Shown here: one piece after another, positions 26,921 to 36,161 of the stretch
Numbering within the stretch: the first letter of the stretch is position 1
How the letters are laid out: the number at the start of each line of letters is the position of its first letter
From: Streptomyces gossypii
GTDB lineage: Bacteria; Actinomycetota; Actinomycetes; Streptomycetales; Streptomycetaceae
Direction of reading: 5' to 3'
Length of the DNA: 64,000 bases
NCBI RefSeq assembly: GCF_025165795.1
Contig: NZ_JAJAGO010000012.1
Location: forward strand, 186,001-250,000
Position numbers and translations under genes: made by a program
Notes under the pieces: generated by a model
Told to the model about the DNA's origin: nothing
The model's input: only the letters and a program-made list of their open reading frames with translations
Database searches by the model: none

Positions 26921-28150
26921 ATGACCACCTCGACCACTCCCCCCAAGGACGCGTCGCCAAAGCCCGGCGCACCGCAGTCGGCGGGCGCCCTGCTGCTGCA
27001 GAACGCCCGCGCCAACATGCGCCAGTACGGCATGCTCGTCGCGCTGGCGTTCATCGTCATCCTGTTCCAGATATGGACCGACGGCACGCTGCTGCTGCCG
27101 AACAACGTCTCCAACCTCATCCAGCAGAACAGCTACATCCTGATCCTGGCCATGGGCATGATGCTCGTCATCATCGCGGGCCATATCGACCTGTCCGTCG
27201 GCTCGCTCGTCGCCTTCGTCGGCGCCATGTCGGCGGTGATGATGGTCAAACACGACATGCCCTGGGTGCTGGCGCTCATCCTGTCGCTGCTGATCGGCGC
27301 GGTGGCGGGAGCCTGGCAGGGATTCTTCATCGCCTATGTCGGCATCCCGTCGTTCATCGTGACGCTGGCGGGCATGCTGCTCTTCCGAGGGCTCACCCAG
27401 ATCGTCCTGGAGGGCCAGTCCCTCTCGCCGTTCCCGGAGGGCTACCAGGACCTCGCCAAGGGCTTCATCCCGGAGATGGGCCCGTACACGCAGTACCACA
27501 ACCCCACCCTGGTCTTCGGCCTGCTCGCGATCCTCTTCCTGCTGCTGCGCGAGTGGCGCACCCGCAGGCAGCAGGTCGCGTACGAGCTGGACGTGCTCCC
27601 GCAGAACCTGTGGATCCTCAAGTGCGTCGCGATGGCCGCGGCAGTGACCGCGTTCACCCTGACGCTCGCCAGCTTCCACGGCGTGCCCGTGGTCATGCTC
27701 GTCATGTGCGCGCTGCTGATCGGGCTCGGCTACGTCATGCGCAACGCGGTCGTCGGACGGCACGTGTACGCGCTGGGCGGGAACAAGGCGGCGGCGAAGC
27801 TGTCCGGGGTCAAGGACAAGCGCGTCACCTTCATGGTGTTCGTCAACATGGGCGTGCTGGCGGCACTCGCGGGCTGTGTCTACGCGGCGCGCCTGAACGC
27901 GGGCACCCCGCAGGCCGGGCTCAACTTCGAACTCGAGGCGATCGCGGCGGCGTTCATCGGCGGCGCCTCGATGAGCGGCGGCGTCGGCACGGTGATGGGT
28001 GCCGTGATCGGTGGCCTGGTGCTCGGCGTGCTCAACAACGGCATGTCGCTTGTCGGTATCGGCACCGACTACCAGCAGGTCATCAAGGGTTTGGTGCTGC
28101 TGGCGGCCGTCGGCTTCGACGTCTGGAACAAGCGCAAGGCAGGCCGGTAG
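26921..28150 (+). CDS. mmsB: multiple-monosaccharide ABC transporter permease
   Basis: 409-residue inner-membrane permease of the BPD_transp_2 family with about 10-12 hydrophobic segments. Seen: GHIDLSVGSLVAFVGA, characteristic of the sugar permeases XylH/GguB, and AAFIGGASMSGGVGTVMGAV near the C-terminus. It lies nine bases after the ATPase gene. With the ChvE-type protein and MmsA it makes a complete importer. The central part includes a hydrophilic loop around residues 175-225 (FPEGYQDLAKGFIPEMG, RTRRQQ). Confidence 0.9.
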   Translation: MTTSTTPPKDASPKPGAPQSAGALLLQNARANMRQYGMLVALAFIVILFQIWTDGTLLLPNNVSNLIQQNSYILILAMGMMLVIIAGHIDLSVGSLVAFVGAMSAVMMVKHDMPWVLALILSLLIGAVAGAWQGFFIAYVGIPSFIVTLAGMLLFRGLTQIVLEGQSLSPFPEGYQDLAKGFIPEMGPYTQYHNPTLVFGLLAILFLLLREWRTRRQQVAYELDVLPQNLWILKCVAMAAAVTAFTLTLASFHGVPVVMLVMCALLIGLGYVMRNAVVGRHVYALGGNKAAAKLSGVKDKRVTFMVFVNMGVLAALAGCVYAARLNAGTPQAGLNFELEAIAAAFIGGASMSGGVGTVMGAVIGGLVLGVLNNGMSLVGIGTDYQQVIKGLVLLAAVGFDVWNKRKAGR

Positions 28151-28222
28151 CCGACCGCCGGCGGAAACGGCGGCAGAGCACAGAGCAGGCAGGGAGCGGC
28201 CGCGGTCTTCGGTATTACGCGA

Positions 28223-28274
28223 TGACTGCGGCTGCTTCTCTTTCTGTATTCTCCCTGTCGTTGAAGAGTTCAAC
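28223..28274 (+). promoter_or_regulatory. candidate aldO promoter with downstream palindromic operator
   Basis: TGACTG (28223-28228) and TATTCT (28247-28252) are spaced by 18 bp. They are followed by the palindrome GTTGAAGAGTTCAAC (28260-28274; six-base perfect arms, three-base centre), placed where a bound repressor would block a start near 28258. Confidence 0.45.
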
Positions 28275-28348
28275 TCCAGCGTGGAACGGGCAGTGTTCCC
28301 GTGCCTCCGGAGTCGTGCGGAGGGCGGGACCGAGGGAAGGACCGGGGC

Positions 28349-29617
28349 ATGATCGACGCTGAGCGGCAGCGCGGGGCGGGAGCCCTCAACTGGGCGGGCA
28401 ACATCGCCTTCTCCATGGGCGCGCCGCACCGGCCCGAATCCCTCGATGCGCTACGCGCGTTGATCGCCGAAGCCCGCCATGTACGGGTGCTCGGCAGCGG
28501 CCACTCGTTCAACGCGATCGCCGACGCAGACGGGCCGGACGGCACCCTGATCTCGCTCTCCGCGCTCCCGTCGTCCGTCGAGATCGACACGGCGGCACGC
28601 ACCGTACGAGTGGCGGGCGGCGTGCGCTACGCGGAGCTGGCCACCCTGCTCCATGAGCGGGGCATGGCCCTGGCCAACATGGCCTCGCTCCCGCACATCT
28701 CCGTCGCGGGCTCGGTCGCCACCGGCACGCATGGCTCGGGGAACGCCAACCAGCCCCTGTCGGCCGCTGTGCGCCGCGTCGAGATGCTCACCGCGGACGG
28801 CTCCCCCCTCACCCTGGACCGCGGCGACGACGGCTTCGGCGGTGCTGTCGTCGCGCTGGGAGCCCTCGGCGTCGTCACCGCGCTCACCCTCGACCTGGAG
28901 CCGGGCTTCGAGGTGAGCCAGCAGGTGTTCACCGCGCTGCCGTTCGCCGGGCTGGACTTCGAGGCGGTCAGCGGGGCGGCGTACAGCGTGAGCCTCTTCA
29001 CGGACTGGCGCGGGCCGCGCTTCACCCAGGCATGGCTCAAGCAGCGCAGCGACCTTCCGCCGGTGGACTTCCCTCACGCCGCCCCCGCCACCGCGCAGGC
29101 ACACCCGATGGCGGGCCTGCCTCCGGAGAACTGCACTGCGCAGCTGGGGGTCTTCGGCCCATGGCACGAGCGACTGCCGCACTTCCGGGCCGGGTTCACA
29201 CCCAGCAGCGGCGACGAGTTGCACTCCGAGTACCAACTGCCGCGTGCGGACGCGGCGGAGGCCCTGCGTGCGCTGGACTCCCTGCGGGAGGCGCTCGCAC
29301 CGGTCGTGCAGATCTGCGAGGTGCGCACCGTCGCCGCCGACACGCAGTGGCTGAGCCCCTCGTACGGACGCGACACCGTCGCCTTCCACTTCACCTGGGT
29401 GCCGGACGCCGAGGCGGTCCTGCCGGTGATCGCCCTCGTCGAGGAGCACCTCGCGCCGTACGCGCCCCGCCCGCACTGGGGCAAGCTCTTCGGCATCACG
29501 CCCGCCCAGCTCCACGAGCGCTACCCCGAGCTTCCCGCCTTCACCTCACTCGCCGGAGAGCTGGACCCGGGCGCCAAGTTCCGCAACGCCTTCGTCCGGG
29601 ACATCCTGGGCGGCTGA
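28349..29617 (+). CDS. aldO: FAD-linked alditol oxidase
   Basis: 422 residues, the VAO-type flavoprotein that oxidises the terminal hydroxyl of alditols such as xylitol and sorbitol to the aldose, releasing hydrogen peroxide. The FAD-binding PCMH domain is at about residues 15-180. GSGHSFN carries His52, matching the covalent flavinylation His of S. coelicolor AldO. The C-terminal ALO domain includes the characteristic HWGKLFG segment. ATG 28349 has GAGGGAAGG about eight bases upstream. It follows the sugar importer with a separate promoter-like region, consistent with polyol use in the same pathway. Confidence 0.87.
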   Translation: MIDAERQRGAGALNWAGNIAFSMGAPHRPESLDALRALIAEARHVRVLGSGHSFNAIADADGPDGTLISLSALPSSVEIDTAARTVRVAGGVRYAELATLLHERGMALANMASLPHISVAGSVATGTHGSGNANQPLSAAVRRVEMLTADGSPLTLDRGDDGFGGAVVALGALGVVTALTLDLEPGFEVSQQVFTALPFAGLDFEAVSGAAYSVSLFTDWRGPRFTQAWLKQRSDLPPVDFPHAAPATAQAHPMAGLPPENCTAQLGVFGPWHERLPHFRAGFTPSSGDELHSEYQLPRADAAEALRALDSLREALAPVVQICEVRTVAADTQWLSPSYGRDTVAFHFTWVPDAEAVLPVIALVEEHLAPYAPRPHWGKLFGITPAQLHERYPELPAFTSLAGELDPGAKFRNAFVRDILGG

Positions 29618-29680
29618 CGCGGACTCAGCCTCCCCGTCGGCCTCAACCGCCCCGTCGGCCTCAACCGCCCTCGACTGACC

Positions 29681-30082
29681 TCAGCCGCCCTCGCCCATCC
29701 GGCGTCGCAGGGTCGCGGCGAAGTCCTCGGCGGCCACGAGGCGGGCGCGCAGCGTCTCGCAGCGGGCGTCGGCCACCTGGCGGTAGGTGTCGAGGCGTTC
29801 GCGCAGCCGTTCCTTCTCCGTGCCGGCGGGCGGATCGTCGGTGGCGGCGATCCGGTCGGTGATCTCCAGCAGGTCGCGCATCTCCTCCAGGGAGAAGTCC
29901 AGCGGCTTCATCCGGCGGATGACCATCAGGCGCTCGACGTCGGCCTCGGTGTAGAGGCGGAAGCCGCCCTTGCTGCGGGCGGAGGGGATCACCAGGCCGA
30001 CGTCCTCGTAGTGCCTGATCGTGCGCAGCGACAAACCGGTCCGCTCGGCCACCTCGCCGATCTGCATCTGCCGCTCAGTCAT
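29681..30082 (-). CDS. MerR family transcriptional regulator
   Basis: 133 residues. The winged helix-turn-helix is at the N-terminus (MQIGEVAERTGLSLRTIRHY, GLVIPSARSKGGFRLYTEAD), followed by a long dimerisation helix (residues about 75-125) and no metal-binding Cys cluster. The single Cys is unlikely to bind metal alone. It is divergent from the SulP transporter gene and probably controls it through the dyad at 30162-30187. Confidence 0.87.
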   Translation of the reverse strand: MTERQMQIGEVAERTGLSLRTIRHYEDVGLVIPSARSKGGFRLYTEADVERLMVIRRMKPLDFSLEEMRDLLEITDRIAATDDPPAGTEKERLRERLDTYRQVADARCETLRARLVAAEDFAATLRRRMGEGG

Positions 30083-30161
30083 CGCCGCGCCTTCTCCTTC
30101 GCGTGTCTGGAATCACATGATCCTCAGCGCCGTTTACCTGCACTTCACAAGCCACAAGTCG

Positions 30162-30187
30162 ACTCTGCCCTCACGTCAGGGTAGAGT
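30162..30187 (+). promoter_or_regulatory. MerR-type operator between the MerR and SulP genes
   Basis: ACTCTGCCCT and AGGGTAGAGT form a dyad with one mismatch around CACGTC, the CCCTCACGTCAGGG-like layout typical of MerR-family sites inside long promoter spacers. It lies in the 359-bp gap 30083-30441, in which no gene is evident. TAGAGT at 30182 could be a -10 toward sulP. Confidence 0.55.
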
Positions 30188-30441
30188 TTTGACAGCGGTT
30201 CCGCGCTGTACAGGCGACAGCCAGGGCTGCCGGCACGGGCGCGGGCCCCGCCAAGACCCGTTCCGTACCCACAGACTTCCGGGCAATGATGCCCGACCGG
30301 CAGCCGCCGAGGCCGCCGCCCCCACCCGGTAGGCCCCCGCAAGGCCGGGCCGCCGGGGGAGTCCGCCCCTTGGGCGGCACCGCGCCACACCGCGCCCGCA
30401 TTCAGTTCCGAGGATGTGCGCGCCCGAACAGAAACGGTCGC

Positions 30442-31962
30442 ATGTCCTCACCACCCACCGCAGGCCCCACGCTGCGCGCCCGCCTCTCCCGGCACGCCGT
30501 CAAGCCCGACTGGCTCGCCTCCCCCAAGGTCCTGCGCACCGAGGTACTGGCCGGTCTGGTCGTCGCCCTGGCGCTCATCCCCGAGGCCATCTCCTTCTCG
30601 ATCATCGCCGACGTCGACCCGGCCGTCGGCCTGTTCGCCTCGTTCACGATGGCCGTCGTCATCTCCGTCGTCGGCGGACGCAAGGCCATGATCTCCGCGG
30701 CGACCGGCGCCATCGCCCTGGTCATCGCGCCGCTCAACCGTGAGCACGGGCTCGGCTACCTGATCGCGGCCGTCATCCTCGGCGGCCTCATCCAGGTCGC
30801 ACTCGGCGCGCTGGGCGTCGCCAAGCTGATGCGGTTCGTGCCGCGCAGCGTCATGGTCGGCTTCGTCAACGCGCTGGCCATCCTGATCTTCATGGCGCAG
30901 GTCCCCGAGATGCACGACGTCCCGTGGGCCGTCTACCCGCTGATCGTCGGCGGACTGGCGCTGATGGTGTTCTTCCCCAAGATCACCACCGTGGTCCCGG
31001 CGCCTCTGGTCGCCATCATCACCCTGACCGTGATCACCATCGCCGCCGGGATCGCCGTACCCAGCGTCGGCGACAAGGGCGAGCTGCCCTCCTCGCTCCC
31101 CGTCCCGGGCCTGCCAGACGTGCCCTTCACCCTGGACACCCTGACCACCATCGCCCCGTACGCCTTCACCTTCGCGCTGGTCGGGCTGATGGAGTCGCTG
31201 ATGACGGCCAAGCTCGTCGACGACATCACGGACACCCGCTCCAACAAGACCCGCGAGTCCATCGGCCAGGGCATCGCCAACATCGTCACCGGCTTCTTCG
31301 GCGGCATGGGCGGCTGCGCCATGATCGGCCAGACCATGATCAACGTGAAGACGTCCGGCGCCCGCACCCGTCTTTCCACCTTCCTCGCGGGCAGCTTCCT
31401 GATGGTGCTGTGCATCGTCTTCGGGCCCGTCGTCTCGGACATCCCGATGGCCGCCCTGGTGGCGGTGATGATCCTCGTCGCCTTCGCCACCTTCGACTGG
31501 CACTCCCTCCAGCCCAAGACCCTCAGGCGGATGCCCGTCGGCGAGACCCTGGTGATGACCGTGACCGTGGTCGCGGTGGTCGCCACGCACAACCTCGCCG
31601 TCGGTGTCATCCTCGGCTCCGTCACCGCGATGATCATCTTCGCCAAGCGGGTCGCCCACCTCGCCGAGGTCACCGGAGTCGTCGACCCGGACGGCAACCA
31701 GGTCGTCTACGCGGTCACCGGAGAGCTCTTCTTCGCCTCCTCCAACGACCTCGTCTACCAGTTCGACTACAGGGACGACCCCGACGACGTCGTCATCGAC
31801 CTCACCGACGCCCACATCTGGGACGCCTCCTCCGTGGCCGCCCTGGACGCTGTCGAGACCAAATACGCCAAGCGCGGCAAGAAGGTCACCATCATCGGCC
31901 TCAACGAACCCAGCGCCGAGATGCACGGCAAACTCGCCGGACAACTCAGCAACGACCACTGA
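30442..31962 (+). CDS. SulP family inorganic anion transporter with STAS domain
   Basis: 506 residues. The SulP membrane domain covers about 25-390 with 10-12 or more helices (EVLAGLVVALALIPEAISFS is the family start signature; GFFGGMGGCAMIGQTMINVKSG-like segment at about 290-310). The C-terminal STAS domain is at about 410-500 (VYAVTGELFFASSND, VVIDLTDAHIWDASSVAAL). It transports sulfate, bicarbonate or another small anion; which one is not readable. ATG 30442 is chosen at the beginning of conserved sequence. It pairs with the divergent MerR regulator. Confidence 0.88.
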   Translation: MSSPPTAGPTLRARLSRHAVKPDWLASPKVLRTEVLAGLVVALALIPEAISFSIIADVDPAVGLFASFTMAVVISVVGGRKAMISAATGAIALVIAPLNREHGLGYLIAAVILGGLIQVALGALGVAKLMRFVPRSVMVGFVNALAILIFMAQVPEMHDVPWAVYPLIVGGLALMVFFPKITTVVPAPLVAIITLTVITIAAGIAVPSVGDKGELPSSLPVPGLPDVPFTLDTLTTIAPYAFTFALVGLMESLMTAKLVDDITDTRSNKTRESIGQGIANIVTGFFGGMGGCAMIGQTMINVKTSGARTRLSTFLAGSFLMVLCIVFGPVVSDIPMAALVAVMILVAFATFDWHSLQPKTLRRMPVGETLVMTVTVVAVVATHNLAVGVILGSVTAMIIFAKRVAHLAEVTGVVDPDGNQVVYAVTGELFFASSNDLVYQFDYRDDPDDVVIDLTDAHIWDASSVAALDAVETKYAKRGKKVTIIGLNEPSAEMHGKLAGQLSNDH

Positions 31963-31980
31963 GGTCACGGGCCGGACGGA

Positions 31981-32904
31981 TCACCCCGCACTGCCGGTGA
32001 TCCGCCCCCACTCGGCCCGCCCGTCCGCCGCCCACTGGCCGTGCCGGCGCCGGAAGCGATCCGCCGCCCGCCCACCGCTCCAGCGCGCGGGCAGCAGAGC
32101 CGCCGGAAGCTCCGGGTCCCGCAGCGGAAAGCTGCGCCAAGCGTGCACCAGTTCGACCAACCGGACCACGGTGTCCCGGGAGGTCCGAGAGCTCCGGGAG
32201 GTCCGAGAGGTCCGGGAGGCGAACGCGCCGAGGAACTCCTCGTAGCTCTCCTCGATCGCGTCGAGGTCCCAGGCCTGCCGGACCATCGCCGACAGCTCGC
32301 CGCCACCCCGGTGTTCGCCGAGGAAGATCTGCGCCTCGCCCAGCACGCCCGCCTCGCCGAGCACCCGCTCGGCCTCCTCCATCCGGTCGGGGTGGGTACT
32401 GACCCACAGGCCGGGCGCCGGGCTGCCGAAGCCCGCCCAGGTCAGCCGGGTACGCAGCAGATGCCGCGCCGACCTGTCGCTCTCGGGCACCCGCGCCACC
32501 ACCAGCAGCCACCGCCCGTCCCACTCCCGCTGCATCCCCTGGAATCCGTAGATTCGAGCGGCACCCTCGGTCAGCAGGCTCTCCGCGTTCCGGCTCAGCG
32601 TCCAGCGGGTGCGCCGCCCCACGCGCTCGGAGGTGAGCCAGCCGTCGGCGGCGGTGCGCATCAGCGCCTGACGGCTCGCCTTCTCCTCGACGCCGAGGCG
32701 TCCGAGCACGTCGATGAACGCCGAGGTCCACGCCGGTTCACCGGAGGGCAGCACGAGCTCACCGAGCACCGTGAACAACAGCCCGCGGGCGCTCTCCGCA
32801 CCGGCCTGATGCCGTCGGGAAACGGTGGGCGCGTCGGCTGCGGTCCTCGGGGCAGGACCGGCCGGACGACGGGGAGGACGGGCGGAGCGGGCGGGCATCC
32901 GCAC
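31981..32904 (-). CDS. PaaX family transcriptional regulator
   Basis: 307 residues from GTG 32904 (or 305 from ATG 32898). The N-terminal PaaX winged helix is at about residues 38-110 (LLFTVLGELVLPSGEPAWTS, KASRQALMRTAADGWL) and the central/C-terminal PaaX domains follow. PaaX proteins repress aromatic-CoA catabolic genes and respond to aryl-CoA. The divergent boxC-boxB pair suggests benzoyl-CoA as ligand. A short RTSRTSRSSRTSR repeat near residues 232-245 comes from a GAGGTCCG-type DNA repeat. Confidence 0.85.
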   Translation of the reverse strand: MRMPARSARPPRRPAGPAPRTAADAPTVSRRHQAGAESARGLLFTVLGELVLPSGEPAWTSAFIDVLGRLGVEEKASRQALMRTAADGWLTSERVGRRTRWTLSRNAESLLTEGAARIYGFQGMQREWDGRWLLVVARVPESDRSARHLLRTRLTWAGFGSPAPGLWVSTHPDRMEEAERVLGEAGVLGEAQIFLGEHRGGGELSAMVRQAWDLDAIEESYEEFLGAFASRTSRTSRSSRTSRDTVVRLVELVHAWRSFPLRDPELPAALLPARWSGGRAADRFRRRHGQWAADGRAEWGRITGSAG

Positions 32905-32944
32905 ATCCTACGTATCCGGCCACGGCCCGCCCCCGGACTCAAAG

Positions 32945-32984
32945 TGCTACAAACTCTTGACGGCAAGACGAATGAACGTAGCAT
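32945..32984 (+). promoter_or_regulatory. boxCB promoter with inverted repeat
   Basis: TTGACG (32957-32962) and TAGCAT (32979-32984) are spaced 16 bp, reading toward boxC. TGCTAC at 32945-32950 and GTAGCA at 32978-32983 are complementary and bracket the -35 and -10, a plausible site for the divergent PaaX-type repressor. Confidence 0.5.
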
Positions 32985-33029
32985 TTACCCCGACGTTCGA
33001 CGCCCGACGCATCAGCAGGGGGACGGCTC

Positions 33030-34739
33030 ATGACCTCGGTGGCAAGCGCGCCCAGCGGATCGGCGGCCCTCCGGCCCGACCGGATCGACTTCCGGGTGGA
33101 CCCGTCCCGCTACCGCCACTGGCGGATCGACCTCGACGGCCCCGTCGCGACGCTGACCATGGACGTCGACGAGAGCGGCGGCGTGGTGCCCGGATACGAG
33201 CTGAAGCTCAACTCCTACGACCTCGGCGTGGACATCGAGCTCCACGACGCGGTGCAGCGGCTGCGCTTCGAGCACCCCGAGGTCCGTACGGTCGTGCTCA
33301 CCGGCGGCAAGGACAAGATCTTCTGCGCCGGAGCGAACATCCGGATGCTGGCGGGCTCCGCCCACGCCTGGAAGGTGAACTTCTGCAAGTTCACCAACGA
33401 AACCCGCAACGCGATGGAGGACGCCTCCGCCCACTCCGGCCAGACCTACCTGGCGGCCCTGAACGGCACCGCCTCCGGCGGCGGCTACGAACTCGCGCTC
33501 GCCTGCGAGCACATCATGCTCGTCGACGACCGGTCCTCCGTCGTCTCGCTGCCCGAACTGCCGCTGCTCGGCGTGCTGCCGGGCACCGGCGGCCTCACCC
33601 GCATCGTCGAGAAGCGGCACGTCCGCCGCGACCTCGCCGACCACTTCTCCACCAGGACCGAGGGCCTGGGCGGCAAGAAGGCCGTGCGATGGCGGCTGAT
33701 CGACGAGGCGGTACCACGCCCCGGCTGGACGGAGAAGGTCGCACGACGGGCCGCCGAGTTCGCCGCCCGCTCCCAGCGCCCTGCCTCCGGCGCACGCGGG
33801 ATCAGCCTGCCGCCGCTTGCCAAGACCCGGACCGACACGGAGATCTCGTACGGGCACGTGACCGCCACCCTGGACCGGACGGGCGGCCGCGCCGAAATCA
33901 CCGTGCACGGCCCGGACACCGACGCCCCGGCCGACGTCGCCGGGATGCACGAGCAGGGTGCCTCGTTCTGGCCACTCGCCCTGCTGCGCGAGCTGGACGA
34001 CCTGATCCTCGACCTGCGCACCAACGAGACCGGGCTGGGCACCTGGGTGTTCCGTACCAAGGGCGACGCCGCCCGCGTGCTCGCCCACGACAACCTGCTG
34101 CTGACGCACCGGGACGACTGGCTGGCCAACGAGATCGTGCTGTTCGCCAAGCGCACCCTGAAGCGGCTGGACGTCACCAGCAGGAGCCTGATGGCGATGA
34201 TCGAGCCGGGCAGCTGCTTCGCGGGCTCGCTGCTCGAACTCGCCCTGGCCGCCGACCGCTCGTTCCAACTGCTGGGGGTCTTCGAGGACATCGACCCCGA
34301 CGCCGAGCCCGCCACGATCACCGTTGGCCCAATGAACCTGGGACCGCTGCCGATGGGCAACGACCTCACCCGTCTGCGGACGCGGTTCTTCGGCGACGAC
34401 GAGGGACACGCCGCCGTCGAAGCGCGGGCGGGCGAACCGACGACGGCCGAGGACGCCGAACGACTCGGCCTGGTGACCTTCACCCCCGACGACATCGACT
34501 GGGACGAGGAGACGCGCATCGCCCTGGAGGAACGCGCCAGCTTCAGCCCCGACGCGCTGAGCGGCCTGGAGGCCAACTACCGCTTCGTCGGGCCCGAGAC
34601 GACCGAGACCAAGATCTTCGGACGGCTCGCCGCCTGGCAGAACTGGATCTTCTACCGCCCCAACGCCTCCGGACCCGACGGCGCGCTGCGCAAGTTCGGC
34701 ACCGGGCAGCGCGCCGCCTTCGACCGGAAGCGAGTCTGA
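33030..34739 (+). CDS. boxC: 2,3-epoxybenzoyl-CoA dihydrolase (benzoyl-CoA-dihydrodiol lyase) BoxC
   Basis: 569 residues. BoxC hydrolyses and opens the ring of 2,3-epoxybenzoyl-CoA in the aerobic benzoyl-CoA pathway. Two crotonase-like domains are visible: the first has VVLTGGKDKIFCAGANIRML, AALNGTASGGGYELALACEH and LGVLPGTGGLTRI; the second begins near residue 335 with AARVLAHD and MIEPGSCFAGSLLELALAAD. Length is normal for BoxC. It lies four bases from boxB and faces the PaaX gene. Confidence 0.9.
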   Translation: MTSVASAPSGSAALRPDRIDFRVDPSRYRHWRIDLDGPVATLTMDVDESGGVVPGYELKLNSYDLGVDIELHDAVQRLRFEHPEVRTVVLTGGKDKIFCAGANIRMLAGSAHAWKVNFCKFTNETRNAMEDASAHSGQTYLAALNGTASGGGYELALACEHIMLVDDRSSVVSLPELPLLGVLPGTGGLTRIVEKRHVRRDLADHFSTRTEGLGGKKAVRWRLIDEAVPRPGWTEKVARRAAEFAARSQRPASGARGISLPPLAKTRTDTEISYGHVTATLDRTGGRAEITVHGPDTDAPADVAGMHEQGASFWPLALLRELDDLILDLRTNETGLGTWVFRTKGDAARVLAHDNLLLTHRDDWLANEIVLFAKRTLKRLDVTSRSLMAMIEPGSCFAGSLLELALAADRSFQLLGVFEDIDPDAEPATITVGPMNLGPLPMGNDLTRLRTRFFGDDEGHAAVEARAGEPTTAEDAERLGLVTFTPDDIDWDEETRIALEERASFSPDALSGLEANYRFVGPETTETKIFGRLAAWQNWIFYRPNASGPDGALRKFGTGQRAAFDRKRV

Positions 34740-34742
34740 GCC

Positions 34743-36161
34743 ATGCCGAACAGCGCCGACTACTCCGAGAAGATCCCCAACAACGTCGAACTCCACGAGG
34801 ACCGCAGACTGCAACGGGCACTGGAGTCCTGGCAGCCCAACTTCCTCAACTGGTGGGAGTCGATGGGCCCGACCCTGCCGACCAGGGACGTCTACCTGCG
34901 CACGGCGGTCAACGTCGGGCGCGAGGGCTGGGCGCACTTCGGACACGTCGCGATGAAGGACTACCGCTGGGGCATCTTCCTCGCCGAACACGACCGGGAC
35001 CGGCGGATCGGCTTCGGCGAACACAAGGACGAACCCGTCTGGCAGCAGGTGCCCGGCGAATACCGTGCCGCACTGCAACGGCTGATCGTCATCCAGGGCG
35101 ACACCGAACCGGCCTCCGTCGAACAGCAGCGCAACCTGGGCGCGACGGCTCCGAGCCTCTACGACATGCGCAACCTCTTCCAGGTCAACGTCGAGGAGGG
35201 ACGCCACCTCTGGGCCATGGTGTACCTGCTGCACGCCTACTTCGGCCGCGAAGGGCGGGCCGAGGCCGAGGAGTTACTGCACCGCAACTCGGGCAGCGAG
35301 GACAGCCCGCGCATCCTCGGCGCGTTCAACGAGGAGACGACGGACTGGCTGTCCTTCTTCATGTTCACCTACTTCACCGACCGGGACGGCAAGTACCAGC
35401 TCGGCACGTTGAAGGAGTCCGCGTTCGACCCGCTGTCGCGGACGTGCGAGTTCATGCTGAAGGAAGAGTCGCACCACATGTTCGTCGGCACGACCGGCAT
35501 CGACCGGATCGTGGAGCGGACCGTGGCGCTGATGATCGAACACGACTCCGACGACGTCGTGGCCCACGGCGGAATCCCGCTCCCCGTCATCCAGAAATAC
35601 CTGAACTTCCACTACTCGGTCTCGCTGGACCTGTTCGGCTCCGAGACCTCGACCAACGTGGCGAACTACTTCACCGCCGGACTCAAGGGACGCTGGGCCG
35701 AGGAACGCCGCCGCGACGACCACCGGCTCACCAGCGAATCAATCATGGTCGACGCGATCACCGACGGCCAGATCGGCCAGACCGAGGTCGCCGCCCTGGT
35801 GGGGCTGAACACCGACCTGCGCCGCGAGTACATCAGCGACTGCCAGAACGGCGTCAACCGCTGGAACCGCACCCTGGAACAGGCCGGCATGACCGCGCGG
35901 CTCCACCTCCCGCACATCGCCTTCAACCGCAAGGTCGGCGCGTTCTCCGGCATCGAGGCCACCCCGGGCGGCGAGCTGATCGCCGCCGCGGAGTGGGAAG
36001 CGCACAAGGGCCGCTGGCTGCCGACGGACATCGACAAGGCCCACGTCCGCTCACTGATGCAGCCCGTCCACGAACGCGGCAAGATCGCCGGCTGGATCGC
36101 CCCACCGAGGCACGGCATCAACGACAAGCCCTTCGACTACACCTACGTCCACCTCCCCTGA
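34743..36161 (+). CDS. boxB: benzoyl-CoA 2,3-epoxidase oxygenase subunit BoxB
   Basis: 472 residues. Di-iron monooxygenase that epoxidises benzoyl-CoA with O2. Iron-ligand motifs are visible as EEGRHLW (E152xxH155) and KEESHHMF (E241/E242 with H244/H245). The tail HLPHIAFNRKVGAFSG is typical of BoxB. It needs the reductase BoxA for electrons, but none is encoded next to it; the following gene is tRNA-Arg. It is cotranscribed with boxC. Confidence 0.9.
   Translation: MPNSADYSEKIPNNVELHEDRRLQRALESWQPNFLNWWESMGPTLPTRDVYLRTAVNVGREGWAHFGHVAMKDYRWGIFLAEHDRDRRIGFGEHKDEPVWQQVPGEYRAALQRLIVIQGDTEPASVEQQRNLGATAPSLYDMRNLFQVNVEEGRHLWAMVYLLHAYFGREGRAEAEELLHRNSGSEDSPRILGAFNEETTDWLSFFMFTYFTDRDGKYQLGTLKESAFDPLSRTCEFMLKEESHHMFVGTTGIDRIVERTVALMIEHDSDDVVAHGGIPLPVIQKYLNFHYSVSLDLFGSETSTNVANYFTAGLKGRWAEERRRDDHRLTSESIMVDAITDGQIGQTEVAALVGLNTDLRREYISDCQNGVNRWNRTLEQAGMTARLHLPHIAFNRKVGAFSGIEATPGGELIAAAEWEAHKGRWLPTDIDKAHVRSLMQPVHERGKIAGWIAPPRHGINDKPFDYTYVHLP

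Noticed and set aside
25328..28429. A 1033-residue open frame on the minus strand across the sugar transporter genes
   Set aside because: It is the His/Arg/Asp-rich antisense shadow of three clear transporter genes, a common effect of GC-rich third codon positions. No domain is visible.
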